Counted from the stretch's first letter, positions 22,837-32,431 are shown. The stretch is 36,139 nt of DNA from Candidatus Cloacimonadota bacterium (GCA_023137125.1 JAGLPW010000083.1:1-36139), one strand, 5' to 3'. A program made the numbers and translations. Notes: generated by a model from the sequence alone, not told the origin.

Positions 22837-23679
22837 TTATCTTTTTTGTATCTTCAAAAATACATCATCCATTTCTGGTAATAATTCCGGATCAATTCGT
22901 TTATCTTTCCAACCAGCGCCCCAATGCAGGTGATCTCCTGTTGAACGTCCGCTAGAGCCTACTTCACCGATCTTTTCACCTTTAAGGATATAATCTCCCT
23001 TTTTTACAGAAAGCTCGCTCATATGAATGTAAATGGAGCTTAATCCACCACCATGATCTATCAGTACGAATTTACCATTGTAATAATAATTTCCTGTTAG
23101 TGCTACAATACCGGTTGTCATTGCAAAAATATCTGTTCCCTTTGGAGCAGCTATATCAAGTCCGTTATGCGGAGAAACTGTAATACCGTTCAATATTCTA
23201 TTACTGCCAAAAACTCCTGTTACCTCTCCATTTTCTACAGGGATTCTAAAATCATCTAAGTAAATGAACTGGTTGTTATGAATATTTTTCCGAATATCTT
23301 GCATTGTAGAATATTCACGTTCGATCCTGTTTATCACATCCGGATCTGTTGGATCTTCAAGATATTCAGGTGGGATATCATCAATTCTTTGAGTTTCATA
23401 TTCCCGCTTTGTTAGGTAGAATTTAGTTGTTATCATTTCACCACTTTTCATAACAAAGGTTAAAACATGACGGAGTTTTGCATCGCGATCAAAACCTAAT
23501 ATGGCTCTATTTTCAAAGATGAAAATTTCTATGTGATCAAGGAATAATTTTTCTATAGAACTATCAGTTTTGCATATGAGAATTCCACCCTGTACCGGAT
23601 TACCTCGCAAAGAAATAAGTTCTTTTGCTGAGAGTTGAACTGACATGATTAAGAACAGTACAAGTAGTAATTTTTTCAT
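22837..23679 (-). CDS. M23 family metallopeptidase (LytM/peptidoglycan endopeptidase-like), exported
   Basis: This 280-residue exported protein has a signal peptide (to about SA-19). The C-terminal peptidase domain shows the M23 zinc motifs: H171-x3-D175 in SPHNGLDIAAP, H219 in IYIHMSEL, and H250-L-H252-W in TGDHLHWG, so all zinc ligands are present and it should be active. Residues 20-140 form an unrecognised N-terminal beta-rich domain. The enzyme probably cleaves peptidoglycan cross-bridges in the periplasm. It follows BatE by only eight bases and appears to be the last gene of the Bat operon, which ties cell-wall cleavage to that system by context. Confidence 0.92.
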   Translation of the reverse strand: MKKLLLVLFLIMSVQLSAKELISLRGNPVQGGILICKTDSSIEKLFLDHIEIFIFENRAILGFDRDAKLRHVLTFVMKSGEMITTKFYLTKREYETQRIDDIPPEYLEDPTDPDVINRIEREYSTMQDIRKNIHNNQFIYLDDFRIPVENGEVTGVFGSNRILNGITVSPHNGLDIAAPKGTDIFAMTTGIVALTGNYYYNGKFVLIDHGGGLSSIYIHMSELSVKKGDYILKGEKIGEVGSSGRSTGDHLHWGAGWKDKRIDPELLPEMDDVFLKIQKR

Positions 23680-23687
23680 ATATTTAA

Positions 23688-24452
23688 TTAGAGTTCTATT
23701 CTTACAAAAGTATCTTTACTTATCCAACCACCTAATCCGTTCTCTAACTTGATCAAACTCCAGTTCTCTTCGCTTCTATCTATTGTGAATATCATTCCTT
23801 CATGAATTGTGAAAACTCGAGTAAAATCTTCTCCGGGACCGCTATATCCGATAGCAGAAGTGCTGAGTAGAACTCCTTCGTCATCACTATGAAATTCCTG
23901 CCATTTTAATATGCTGATAATAAGAAAAACTGAGAATAGAAAAACAAAAATAGTTGTAATAAATAAGGGAACTGTTTTCTCACGGTTTTTGTAATGAATT
24001 ATCATAAAATTAATAAATATTATTATTATTATAAATATAGCAAGTGTGATGATAGCCAAAAGATTAATAGAAAGTGAATCAAACGCCTTAAGCCAGAATG
24101 ATCTGATCACACTTTCACTTTCTGAATTCTGTTTATCCTTAGTAAAGGTAAGAGCGTAATCAAGATTTCTTCTGGCAGCCTGATGATTGGATCTTACTTT
24201 TAATGCTTTCTTGAAATAGAGAATAGATCTGCCAATTTCATTTATCCTGAAATAACAGTTTCCAATGTTGTAATAAAGGTCTGAATTAATAATTCCTTCA
24301 TTCTCAATAAGACTGAATTTTTCTAATGCTGTTTGATAATCTTTGTCATTATATGAGTTAATTGCTTCTTTGTGTATTGTGTCGATCTGACTAACGGCAA
24401 AGATGCTGGCTGCTATGAACACTAATATGAGGATAGATATTGTTTTTTTCAT
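23688..24452 (-). CDS. batE: BatE-like protein: TPR, two membrane segments, SH3 domain
   Basis: This 254-residue protein has a signal (1-19) and TPR-like helices (about 25-110, with YYNIGNCYFRINEIGRSILY). Two transmembrane segments (about 130-152 and 162-182) follow, then an SH3-type domain at the C-terminus (SAIGYSGPGEDFTRVFTIHEG then GGWISKDTFVRI). That order is the BatE pattern in the Bacteroides aerotolerance operon. Such proteins sit in the inner membrane with periplasmic SH3 and TPR parts. The Bat system's biochemical function is still uncertain. The gene lies 22 bases after batD on the minus strand. Confidence 0.88.
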   Translation of the reverse strand: MKKTISILILVFIAASIFAVSQIDTIHKEAINSYNDKDYQTALEKFSLIENEGIINSDLYYNIGNCYFRINEIGRSILYFKKALKVRSNHQAARRNLDYALTFTKDKQNSESESVIRSFWLKAFDSLSINLLAIITLAIFIIIIIFINFMIIHYKNREKTVPLFITTIFVFLFSVFLIISILKWQEFHSDDEGVLLSTSAIGYSGPGEDFTRVFTIHEGMIFTIDRSEENWSLIKLENGLGGWISKDTFVRIEL

Positions 24453-24474
24453 AATACTTAATCAACTCACTTTA

Positions 24475-26250
24475 TTAAAATTTATACTTTGTGATCTCAT
24501 TGATCGTCTCTTTGACCAGTTGAAAATCTGTTTCAATTCTCTCTTTGGAAAATCCACCAGGCATAAACCGTGCTTGATCACAGGTTTCAAAAAGTATCTT
24601 TATTTTTTCGATCAATTCTTCTGAAATATTTTTTGAACTTATTTTGGAAATAATATTTTCGGTGGAACTCCCACGCGGTTTTTTTAATTTATCTGCCAAA
24701 TAACTGCTTAATCCTAATTGTGCAGCAGCATAGAATCCTGGATCATCATGTGCTGCTAATATACTAGCTTCTTTCATATATTTTTTTAAGATCCTATTAG
24801 CTTGTTTTTGGCGGATGTAATCAACATTTCCTTTTAGCTTGGTTCTCTCTTTAGAATATATTATTGAGGCGGGAATGAGAACTAATATCATGAACCAAAT
24901 GAACCAGTAAAAGAACTTATCAAAGTAAATATTCTTTGAAGTAAGCGCGTTGTCAGTGATTATGAAACCGATATCCGAACCTTCCATACTGACTATAGAT
25001 TGTGCGGCACTGCTGGCAACAAATGTAAGATCACCTTCTCCAATCTTCAATTGATATGGTTTAGTCTGTTGTGTTTTGAAGCTACCGGAAGAAGTATCAA
25101 AATAGGTGAACGGAACAGACGGTAGTGTGTAGTTTCCTTTTTCCTGAGCAATGATCAGGTATTTTATTGTCTTTTTGCCGGATATCTTATTCTTATTTAT
25201 ATCTGTTGTGATCTCCGGATCTAAGAATCTTAAGTTATTCACTTCCTTTAGTTTTGGAATATCAAACTGCTTCAGGTTTCCGGTTCCGCTTATTGTGATA
25301 GTGTAAGTAAATGAATCACCAACATTCAATTGGTTTTGACTGATATTACTGGAAAGCTTGAATTTCCCAACTGCATTTGAATAAGAAGCAGATTTGTTGT
25401 TTTGTGGAATTGGTTTAACTTTTACTGATGTCGGTTTATTCTTAATGTTGTATCTTTTGGTAGTTCCGAAATCAAAAAAGCTGTGTGATTGAGTTCTAAT
25501 ATCAACATTCAGAGCTACTGAAGGAATGCTCAGCTTCCCACTTTTGGTTGGAAACAAGGCAACTGAACGTATCAGCATCACATTGTACATTATATCATTG
25601 TATGTTTCGCGATCAAAGCTTATGCTCTTGGGTTTGTAAATATCTTCTTTCCAGAAACCTTCAAAATTCGTATCTCCAGCAAAGGCAAGGTTGGCAATGT
25701 CATATCTGGAATAGAGCTTATATTCAACAATTATTGGTTCTTCTACATAAACATTTATTTTGTTGATATCTGCTTTTAAAAAAAGATTATCAGAGAGGTT
25801 TAAAGATGAATTTGGTTGCTGAGTGAATGATGATGAGGTTGGTGGAGCTGGTTGAGTAGTACCCTCTGAAACTTTTATATGAATAGGATTGGTTGTAAAT
25901 GTCTTATCTTTGATCTTTATAGTTATAGGTGGAATTATGTGATTTCCAATTTTGTTGGGACGCAGAGTATAAGTGAAACTCTTAGTAACTTTGGAAGTCA
26001 TTTTCCCTTGAATAATGGAATAGTTAGATGAGGAAGAAGTAGAAGAACCAAGATTCTCAAAGTTTTCTATTTTGGGTAATCTGGGTGTTGAAATATCACC
26101 AACTTTTTCACCGGAGATCTCAATTGTATACTTAACCAGATCAGAAATCCCGATCTTGGTTCTATCAACATAAGATTCAACTTCAATCTTCTGCGAGAAT
26201 AGAAGTTGACCAATTAAAAGCAAACTTAATATAAATATTATCTTCTTCAT
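24475..26250 (-). CDS. batD: BatD family protein
   Basis: This 591-residue BatD-family protein has a signal peptide (MKKIIFILSLLLIGQLLFSQ). Tandem beta-sandwich domains follow, with a Ser/Thr/Pro-rich linker (about 130-150). KIEVESYVDRTKIGISDLVKYTIEI at the start and NVGDSFTYTITISGTGNLK in the middle are typical. A membrane segment sits near residues 445-465 (FFYWFIWFMILVLIPASIIY), with a cytoplasmic helical tail ending GGFSKERIETDFQLVKET. It is predicted as an inner-membrane protein with a large periplasmic part, a partner of the VWA proteins BatA and BatB. It lies between batC and batE with short gaps. Confidence 0.9.
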   Translation of the reverse strand: MKKIIFILSLLLIGQLLFSQKIEVESYVDRTKIGISDLVKYTIEISGEKVGDISTPRLPKIENFENLGSSTSSSSNYSIIQGKMTSKVTKSFTYTLRPNKIGNHIIPPITIKIKDKTFTTNPIHIKVSEGTTQPAPPTSSSFTQQPNSSLNLSDNLFLKADINKINVYVEEPIIVEYKLYSRYDIANLAFAGDTNFEGFWKEDIYKPKSISFDRETYNDIMYNVMLIRSVALFPTKSGKLSIPSVALNVDIRTQSHSFFDFGTTKRYNIKNKPTSVKVKPIPQNNKSASYSNAVGKFKLSSNISQNQLNVGDSFTYTITISGTGNLKQFDIPKLKEVNNLRFLDPEITTDINKNKISGKKTIKYLIIAQEKGNYTLPSVPFTYFDTSSGSFKTQQTKPYQLKIGEGDLTFVASSAAQSIVSMEGSDIGFIITDNALTSKNIYFDKFFYWFIWFMILVLIPASIIYSKERTKLKGNVDYIRQKQANRILKKYMKEASILAAHDDPGFYAAAQLGLSSYLADKLKKPRGSSTENIISKISSKNISEELIEKIKILFETCDQARFMPGGFSKERIETDFQLVKETINEITKYKF

Positions 26251-26276
26251 TTTATCCTTTCAGAAATTCATGATGG

Positions 26277-26954
26277 CTACCAGTACTTTCCGGTTTTTGT
26301 TCTGTCAACATTCATTTTCTCTTTCTCTTTTTTCATCTCTTCTTTTTCTTTCTGCAGGAGAGCTTTGAGCATTTTTTCAGCATCTTCTTTCTTTTGCTCT
26401 TTTAGTTTCTGCTCTTGTGATTTTTGTTTTTCATCTTGTTTTTGCTCATCTTTTTCTTCGTCTTTATCGTCATTATCTTCTTTATTTTGCTCTTGTTGTT
26501 GCTTTTGCTCCTGCTGACGCTGCAGCATTCTTGCAGTAAGCTCATAATTGTAGCGTGCATCAAGATTTTGTGGATTTTCAACCAGAGCATCACGGTAATT
26601 CTTTATAGCATTCTTATAATCCTTTTGCAGGAATTTCACATTCCCAAGATTTTGTAATGCTTTAGATCTATCTTTGAATTTCTCATTATTTAGAGCAAGT
26701 TTGTAATTTTGTTCAGCTTCTTCCAGTAAACCATTTTTAACTTGTGCATTTGCCTGATTAAAATGCAATCTGGAATCTTTGGGATATTTAATGGCATTAC
26801 GTTTAAAATTTCTTTCAGAATTCTCAAAATCTTCTTTCTCATAAGATTTAACACCTTTTAAATTTCTGATGACTTTATCGTAATTTACAACATCAGAAAA
26901 CAGTGTGCTAAAAGATAACATTAGGATCAAAAGGATTAGTAATTTAGCTTTCAT
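26277..26954 (-). CDS. batC: BatC-like TPR protein
   Basis: This 225-residue protein has a signal peptide and three TPR-like units (NSERNFKRNAIKYPKDSRLH, EEAEQNYKLALNNEKFKDRS, KNAIKNYRDALVENPQNLDA). A long low-complexity tail of Gln, Lys and Glu follows and the protein ends DRTKTGKYW, a pattern common in BatC-type proteins of the Bat operon. The first codon overlaps the last base of the BatB stop (TAATG), implying coupled translation. The TPRs probably bind partner proteins on the periplasmic side. Confidence 0.85.
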   Translation of the reverse strand: MKAKLLILLILMLSFSTLFSDVVNYDKVIRNLKGVKSYEKEDFENSERNFKRNAIKYPKDSRLHFNQANAQVKNGLLEEAEQNYKLALNNEKFKDRSKALQNLGNVKFLQKDYKNAIKNYRDALVENPQNLDARYNYELTARMLQRQQEQKQQQEQNKEDNDDKDEEKDEQKQDEKQKSQEQKLKEQKKEDAEKMLKALLQKEKEEMKKEKEKMNVDRTKTGKYW

Positions 26955-27967
26955 TACAACACCCGCTTGAATTTTGTTTTCTTTTTATAGATGATAAGAG
27001 ATTCTATCAGAAGCAATATTAGCGCTGTCACTACAAAGTATTTATATTGTTCTTTGTATCTCACATATTCTTTAGAATCAAATTTCTTCTTCTCAAAAGA
27101 ATTGATGTTTTTCATTATCTCATATATCTCCGATTGCTGAGGTGTGATGGGGAAGAAGCGTCCATTTCCTTTTTTAGCGATCTGTGTTAGAGTGTTAATA
27201 TCAAGTTTTGTAAAAACAATATCACCTTTATCATCTTTGGCATAAACCACATCACCATCTCTGTTTTTAATAGGAATTGTGCTTCCTTCCGGTGAGCCGA
27301 TACCAAGAGTGTAAATAATAGCATTTTGTTTTCCGGCTTCTTCCGCAATTTCAGTTGCATTTTCTTCCAGATCTTCTCCATCGCTTACCACGATGATAAC
27401 TTTGTGCTTTTCTTTCTCGCCAAAAAGTTTCAATGAAGTAGAAATTGCTTCACCAATATTCGTACCGTACGATGGAACTGTTTCCGTATCAAGTATGTTT
27501 AGGAACAGCTTTGCGGCATCGTAGTCATTGGTGAGAGGACATTGTACAAAGCTTTTACCCGCAAAAGCAACAATAGCAATTCTATCACCTTTTAATTGAT
27601 CAATGAAAAGTGAGATCTGATCTTTTGCTCTCTTGATCCTGCTGGGTTGAATATCTGTCGCATCCATACTTTTGGAAACATCTATCGCTACAACAATATC
27701 AATTCCCTCTTTTTTAATGATCTGAACTTCTTTATCCCAACGCGGTCTGGCTAGAGCAATTATTATAAAGAGAAAAGCAAATACAAATATGAAATTCTTG
27801 AGTGACCAATGAAAACCTGAAAACTGCTGCATAAAGAAATCGTAAAATTTCACTTCTGCGAATTTAGAAAAATTCTTCTTTCTATTATGATTAGCAATTC
27901 CAATAAGAATTAAAAATACCGGTATCAGTATTATCAGAAACAACAAATATGGATTTCCCCAATGCAT
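26954..27967 (-). CDS. batB: BatB: von Willebrand factor A domain protein, inner membrane
   Basis: This 337-residue membrane-anchored VWA protein has two N-terminal membrane helices (about 5-25 and 57-75) and the conserved ALARPRW before the domain. The metal-ion-dependent adhesion site D96-x-S98-x-S100 (AIDVSKSM) and the second ligand region PSYGTNIGEAI and VSDGEDLEE are intact. A third membrane helix is at the C-terminus (YFVVTALILLLIESLIIYKKK). It pairs with BatA in the Bat operon and is expected to form a MoxR/VWA-type chaperone-like assembly. Unlike most Bat operons, a MuiA-family gene lies between batA and this gene. Confidence 0.92.
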   Translation of the reverse strand: MHWGNPYLLFLIILIPVFLILIGIANHNRKKNFSKFAEVKFYDFFMQQFSGFHWSLKNFIFVFAFLFIIIALARPRWDKEVQIIKKEGIDIVVAIDVSKSMDATDIQPSRIKRAKDQISLFIDQLKGDRIAIVAFAGKSFVQCPLTNDYDAAKLFLNILDTETVPSYGTNIGEAISTSLKLFGEKEKHKVIIVVSDGEDLEENATEIAEEAGKQNAIIYTLGIGSPEGSTIPIKNRDGDVVYAKDDKGDIVFTKLDINTLTQIAKKGNGRFFPITPQQSEIYEIMKNINSFEKKKFDSKEYVRYKEQYKYFVVTALILLLIESLIIYKKKTKFKRVL

Positions 27968-27989
27968 TTACTTACACTCCAAAATTTTC

Positions 27990-29636
27990 CTAAAGTCCCT
28001 TTATTTGTGTACCAATAGGGTACTCAACAGAATATTTAAACGGTATCAATATTTCTTCACCCGCCTTAGGCTCAAAGAACCATTCAATATATTTATGCTC
28101 ATTTATTTTTAATATCTCAGTATCTTCTTTGTATGATGGTTCTATCAATTTCACCTTAATTTTTTCATTTTGTGAAATAGGCAGCTGATCCCAAACAACT
28201 ATCTCTTCTTGAGTCTTTTTATTATTTGTTATCTTGATAAGATATTCAAATATTTTTTTATTTTTCTCAACAAAGATTCCGCCTGTCTCATCAAATTTTT
28301 TAACAAATCTATATTCTACTTTTATCCCCTCATCAACACCCAAAAACGTCCAAAACTCTTCTGTTGGAGCAACTGCTTTCAGATATGAATTTGCTACAAA
28401 GTTGTTATCCAAAAATACATTTGTATCTCCAGGTAGAAATGGATATTCGGAATCATTCTTAACTTTTGCTTTTAAATATGCATATTGAGAATGCTTGGGA
28501 ATTGTAGAATATCGGAATCCAGCCGGAAACTCCTGAATCGTGATAGTAACCAGATGTTGTTCATTATCACTCTTGATTGTGTTGCTTCCATCAATATCAA
28601 AAACAACTGAAGTGAAACCGGACTTAACGGTAGATTCTGGAATATCAATATCTATACTTAATGCTGCACCTCCATCTACAGGACCATCATACGAATGCCT
28701 GACTTTCTTTTCCACTATATTGCTCATACTAGGTGCATATCTATCTTCAAGTGATTCTTGTTTAACATGTCGATATTTTCTTATTGAGATATAATTAGGT
28801 TTTAATTCAGGTGGTTGTGCACTTATGTTTGGTTTTGCAGTAGATAGCTTGAGATCTACATCAACCCAATCTTCACCGGTTTTTTGGAAAATATTACTTT
28901 TGTAAGTAAGATGCATTGTTTTCTCTTGAGAATCTACTCTGATGTCATATATTGGTTTCCAGGATGGACCATAAACAATATAGGAAAGATCAAGTTTTAT
29001 ATTTCCCTCTTTTTGTACATCAACCAGAACTTCTACCATTTTCTTATATTTATAGTCTTGTTGTCCCATAACTAGAATCTCACGCTTAACTTTATCAATT
29101 TCAGCATTAACGTCTCGTACTAATTTATCAGTATTACGGATCTCTTTATCAAGGGTCTCTTGTTTGGAACGATAAAATTCAACCATCTTGATCCATTTTT
29201 CAGGGTCGAGTTCAACATTCTCTGTTTTTTCGGTTGTACTTGTAAGTTTAGTAAGAATATCTTTTACAACTCTTTTCTCATCTTGAGCTTGCGATTTTTT
29301 GTCATTGAATGTAATTTTCTTATCTTGAAGTTCAAGTAATTCATCGGTTAGAGTTTTTTTCTTTTCATCTGTTATTTGGGCAAATTGCTCGGACTTAAAG
29401 GTTACATCACGCAAAACTGCATTTCCCTTACCATCTGCCTGGATGCTGTTCTGTATAATGCTTTGTGGAAGTTCATCAAACAAAATTTTATGCTCTCCTT
29501 TTGTGAGATATATTGTCGCAGAGCGTGTGATCTGGGCACGGTCTGAATAAACTGTTACAGATGTAATTTTAGATTCTACAGCATTTAAACTAACTAAAAA
29601 AAGTACTAATAATAGTGGCAGAAAGATCTTTTTCAT
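27990..29636 (-). CDS. MuiA-family protein (mucoidy inhibitor A; DUF4139/DUF4140)
   Basis: This 548-residue exported protein has a signal to about residue 19 and a DUF4140-type N-terminal domain (SKITSVTVYSDRAQITRSA). A central coiled coil of Lys/Glu/Asp (about 90-185) and a long C-terminal beta-rich DUF4139 domain follow, with LSYIVYGPSWKPIYDIRVDS and ENEQ/ITIQEFPAGFRYSTIPK-like features. This matches the mucoidy inhibitor A family, of unknown mechanism in most bacteria. It sits inside the Bat operon, 11 bases after BatA behind an AGGGAGGG ribosome site and 22 bases before BatB, so it is co-expressed with them. The association is unusual as far as I know. Confidence 0.9.
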   Translation of the reverse strand: MKKIFLPLLLVLFLVSLNAVESKITSVTVYSDRAQITRSATIYLTKGEHKILFDELPQSIIQNSIQADGKGNAVLRDVTFKSEQFAQITDEKKKTLTDELLELQDKKITFNDKKSQAQDEKRVVKDILTKLTSTTEKTENVELDPEKWIKMVEFYRSKQETLDKEIRNTDKLVRDVNAEIDKVKREILVMGQQDYKYKKMVEVLVDVQKEGNIKLDLSYIVYGPSWKPIYDIRVDSQEKTMHLTYKSNIFQKTGEDWVDVDLKLSTAKPNISAQPPELKPNYISIRKYRHVKQESLEDRYAPSMSNIVEKKVRHSYDGPVDGGAALSIDIDIPESTVKSGFTSVVFDIDGSNTIKSDNEQHLVTITIQEFPAGFRYSTIPKHSQYAYLKAKVKNDSEYPFLPGDTNVFLDNNFVANSYLKAVAPTEEFWTFLGVDEGIKVEYRFVKKFDETGGIFVEKNKKIFEYLIKITNNKKTQEEIVVWDQLPISQNEKIKVKLIEPSYKEDTEILKINEHKYIEWFFEPKAGEEILIPFKYSVEYPIGTQIKGL

Positions 29637-29647
29637 TTTTCCCTCCC

Positions 29648-30637
29648 TTAAGGAATTTCCTTTCTAATTATAATTCTGAATATAAATTCTAACAGCATTA
29701 AAACAAACGCTGCTAATAAATATCTCCAGAATAATTCCTGATAAATATAATAATCATTTATCTTCAATTCGGTTCTTTCCATTTCATCAATATATTCCAT
29801 GATGGCAGATAGCTCATCAGTATTTGTTGCCAATCTCGCATGTTTGGTTCCGGTTATTTCAGCTATCTTATCAAGTGAATCCATATCTATTTCGATATTT
29901 ACTTTCTGATAACGTATTCCAAAAGCAGTTTGCACAGGATAATCCACAAGCCCTTTTCTGCCTACTCCTACCGGATATACTTTCACAGCAAAAGTAGATG
30001 CAAGCCCGGCAGCATCTAAAGGCTCGATCTCACCTGCATTATTTCGTCCATCAGTGATAAGGATAATTACTTTAGATTTGGCTTCAGAATCTTTTAGACG
30101 TGCTACTGCAGTGGCAAGTCCCATTCCGATAGCTGTTCCACTAGCATCTTCATCAATTGACACATTATCCATAATGGACATGAGAATATTATAATCAAGT
30201 GTGAGCGGACATTGCGTAAATGCATTTTCAGAAAATACAATAAGTCCAATCCGATCATTTCTACGGTGCTCAATAAAATCGATTGCTACTTTTTTTGCAG
30301 CTTCCAGTCTGTTCACAGGTTTAAAATCAACAGCTTTCATACTACCGCTCACATCGATTGCCAGCATAATATCAATACCCTTGCCGGTGATCTGCTGTTT
30401 CTTATGTGCAAGCCGAGGTCGTGCTAAAGCAAGAATGAGAAGCACTATCGTTAATGTTCTGATGATAATTGGAATATACTGCAGCAAGCTGCTTCTGCCT
30501 GCGATTGAACGGATCAAGTCAATACGACTGTGGATCAATCTGACCTTTTTCCTGCGTAGTATCAAGAATTCATATAACAAATACGGAATAATTATCAGAA
30601 GAGCCCAGAACCACTTCGGATTAACGTATTCAAGCAT
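29648..30637 (-). CDS. batA: BatA: von Willebrand factor A domain protein, inner membrane
   Basis: This 329-residue membrane-bound VWA protein has membrane segments at about 10-27 and 54-72. LALARPRL precedes the domain, an intact metal site D95-x-S97-x-S99 (AIDVSGSM) follows, then SGTAIGMGLATAV and LITDGRNNAG, and a C-terminal membrane helix. It fits BatA of the aerotolerance operon. I place the start at 30637 (MLEYVNPKWFW) because GAGGAG lies a few bases upstream; the ATG at 30658 would add seven basic residues and lacks a ribosome site. It overlaps the end of the preceding gene, suggesting coupled translation. Confidence 0.92.
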   Translation of the reverse strand: MLEYVNPKWFWALLIIIPYLLYEFLILRRKKVRLIHSRIDLIRSIAGRSSLLQYIPIIIRTLTIVLLILALARPRLAHKKQQITGKGIDIMLAIDVSGSMKAVDFKPVNRLEAAKKVAIDFIEHRRNDRIGLIVFSENAFTQCPLTLDYNILMSIMDNVSIDEDASGTAIGMGLATAVARLKDSEAKSKVIILITDGRNNAGEIEPLDAAGLASTFAVKVYPVGVGRKGLVDYPVQTAFGIRYQKVNIEIDMDSLDKIAEITGTKHARLATNTDELSAIMEYIDEMERTELKINDYYIYQELFWRYLLAAFVLMLLEFIFRIIIRKEIP

Positions 30638-31544
30638 TCTCTGTCTCCTCTGTCGCATTCAATTTTTCAAAAGATCTTAAGTAATTATCCAACCAATTCA
30701 ATGCTATCTTAGAATCAGAATCTGTTGGAATTGCTTTGGCAAATTTTATCATATCTGCTTGCATAAGAAACTTGAGAATCTCAGATTTTTTAGAATGATC
30801 ATCTAATATCAGGTTTGCCCTTATTTCGCTGGTTGTCATTTCAACAGAATTGATTTTATAATGCAATTCAATAAACAGACGTAAAATAAGTGAAATCCTG
30901 AAATAGAAATTTAAGAAATCACCTTTAATTAGTAGATCATCTTTTCTTAAATTATCCAGCAATTCCAAAGCAATAATGTATGCGGGTCTGTCATCAATGA
31001 TCTCCGGTTTAGAGATGTCTTTTTTGGCTTTCTTCAATAATTTAATTAAATATTTCACTGCAAATATGATGAGAATGATGATCAACAACGGAATGAAGTA
31101 ATCAAGAAATTTCAAGTTAACTGCCAGTGGATCTGTAATATCTTTGATACTTTTGGTGCTGTCAGTTATCACCGATTCTATATTCAGAATAAATTCTTTA
31201 GTTTTGAGAATTTCCAAACTATCGGTAGTTTTAACTGCAAATTCAAGTTCCAGAAAAGTGAATTCACCGGTATCAAAAGGCTGATATGTGAGATCTAGTA
31301 ATGTAGTTTTTATATCATTATTTATTTTTTCGGTTGATTCAATATTTTTTAAAATGAAAATATCAAGAGTATCATTTTGAGTTGAAAATATGCTGTCTGC
31401 AATTGCTGATGAGATATCAATGTGTAAAGTGAATGGGGTTCCAATAAAGAGTTTCTCCGGTTTTTCCAGTTGTTGTTCTAATTCAGCCGAAAATACAATG
31501 AGCGGAATAATTATTAATATCAGAAATAAATATATCTTTCTCAA
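30630..31544 (-). CDS. Membrane protein of the Bat operon (DUF4381-like)
   Basis: This 304-residue protein has a signal peptide (to about residue 20), a periplasmic beta-rich region and one transmembrane helix near 150-170 (LDYFIPLLIIILIIFAVKYLI). A basic, helical cytoplasmic part follows, containing the YIIALELLDNLRKDDLLIKGDFLNF-type segment. Its position between the DUF58 gene and batA, and its size, match the DUF4381-like proteins that accompany Bat operons. The function is unknown; it probably belongs to the membrane complex of BatA/BatB. The gene starts two bases after the DUF58 gene stop and overlaps batA. Confidence 0.72.
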   Translation of the reverse strand: MRKIYLFLILIIIPLIVFSAELEQQLEKPEKLFIGTPFTLHIDISSAIADSIFSTQNDTLDIFILKNIESTEKINNDIKTTLLDLTYQPFDTGEFTFLELEFAVKTTDSLEILKTKEFILNIESVITDSTKSIKDITDPLAVNLKFLDYFIPLLIIILIIFAVKYLIKLLKKAKKDISKPEIIDDRPAYIIALELLDNLRKDDLLIKGDFLNFYFRISLILRLFIELHYKINSVEMTTSEIRANLILDDHSKKSEILKFLMQADMIKFAKAIPTDSDSKIALNWLDNYLRSFEKLNATEETENA

Positions 31545-31546
31545 AA

Positions 31547-32431
31547 CTACCTCTGATTCTTCATTCTAATGCGGAATTTGAAGAATTTCATAAGTTCCGG
31601 AGCATAAGGTTTGTCTGTGCTTAATGTAACAAGATCGATCTTCAACTTTCTGAATTGCTGTTTGAGTTCAGTTTCCTGCTTGATGATGGCTTTGTTATAT
31701 TTTTCTCGCAATTTTTGGTTGGAAGAATTTACAGTGAATGTTTTTCCGGTTTCAGGATCTTGAAGGTGAAGTAATCCTGCATTTGGCATTTTGTATTCTG
31801 CACTATCCTGAATTCTTAAAGCGATAACATCATGCTTCTTAGCGAGTATCTTTAAACTATCTAAATAATCAGTATCCAGAAAATCGGAGATAACAAAGAT
31901 AATGCTATGCTTTTTGATAAGCCGATAAATGTACTCTACAGCATTCTTAATATTTGTTCCACTTTTCTTAGGCTCAAAATAGAGGATATCACGCAAAATC
32001 CTGAGTGCCGATTTTTTCCCTTTTGTGGGAGGAATATATTTTTCAACTTCATCCGTAAAAAGTAGAAGACCAACCTTATCATTATTGGATAAGGCGGAAA
32101 AAGAAAGAACAGCTGTAATTTCAGTGATGAATTCAGACTTCAGATAGCCTTTGGTTCCAAATAGGGTAGATGCGCTACTGTCGATGAGGAACATTACATT
32201 AAGTTCACGTGTTTCTTCGAATTTTTTTATGTATGGGAATCCATGGCGTGCTGTAACATTCCAGTCAATCTGACGGAAACTATCTCCACTTTGATATTCC
32301 CGCACTTCGGAGAATTCCAAACCTTGTCCTTTGAATAAACTGTGATATTCACCGGAAAAAAGGTCCGAAACCAGATCTCTGGTCGTGATCTCAATTTTAC
32401 GAATTTTCTTAATTATATCTGATGTTTCCAT
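31547..32431 (-). CDS. DUF58 domain protein of the Bat operon
   Basis: This 294-residue cytoplasmic protein has the DUF58 signature YQSGDSFRQIDWNVTARHG (residues 46-64) and a VWA-like fold with a complete metal site D84-x-S86-x-S88 (LIDSSAST). VGLLLFTDEVEKYIPP and FVISDFLD follow. DUF58 proteins work with MoxR AAA ATPases and Bat membrane proteins. It begins the part of the operon downstream of a repeat-bearing spacer. I see no Shine-Dalgarno sequence; instead the 20 bases before the ATG are AT-rich with a TATTATAAAT stretch, so leaderless or very weakly initiated translation is possible. The start itself is supported by conservation from the first residues. Confidence 0.9.
   Translation of the reverse strand: METSDIIKKIRKIEITTRDLVSDLFSGEYHSLFKGQGLEFSEVREYQSGDSFRQIDWNVTARHGFPYIKKFEETRELNVMFLIDSSASTLFGTKGYLKSEFITEITAVLSFSALSNNDKVGLLLFTDEVEKYIPPTKGKKSALRILRDILYFEPKKSGTNIKNAVEYIYRLIKKHSIIFVISDFLDTDYLDSLKILAKKHDVIALRIQDSAEYKMPNAGLLHLQDPETGKTFTVNSSNQKLREKYNKAIIKQETELKQQFRKLKIDLVTLSTDKPYAPELMKFFKFRIRMKNQR

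Noticed and set aside
30201-30680. Plus-strand 159-residue frame opposite batA
   Set aside because: It is antisense to the well-supported VWA gene and shows no recognisable domain or ribosome site.
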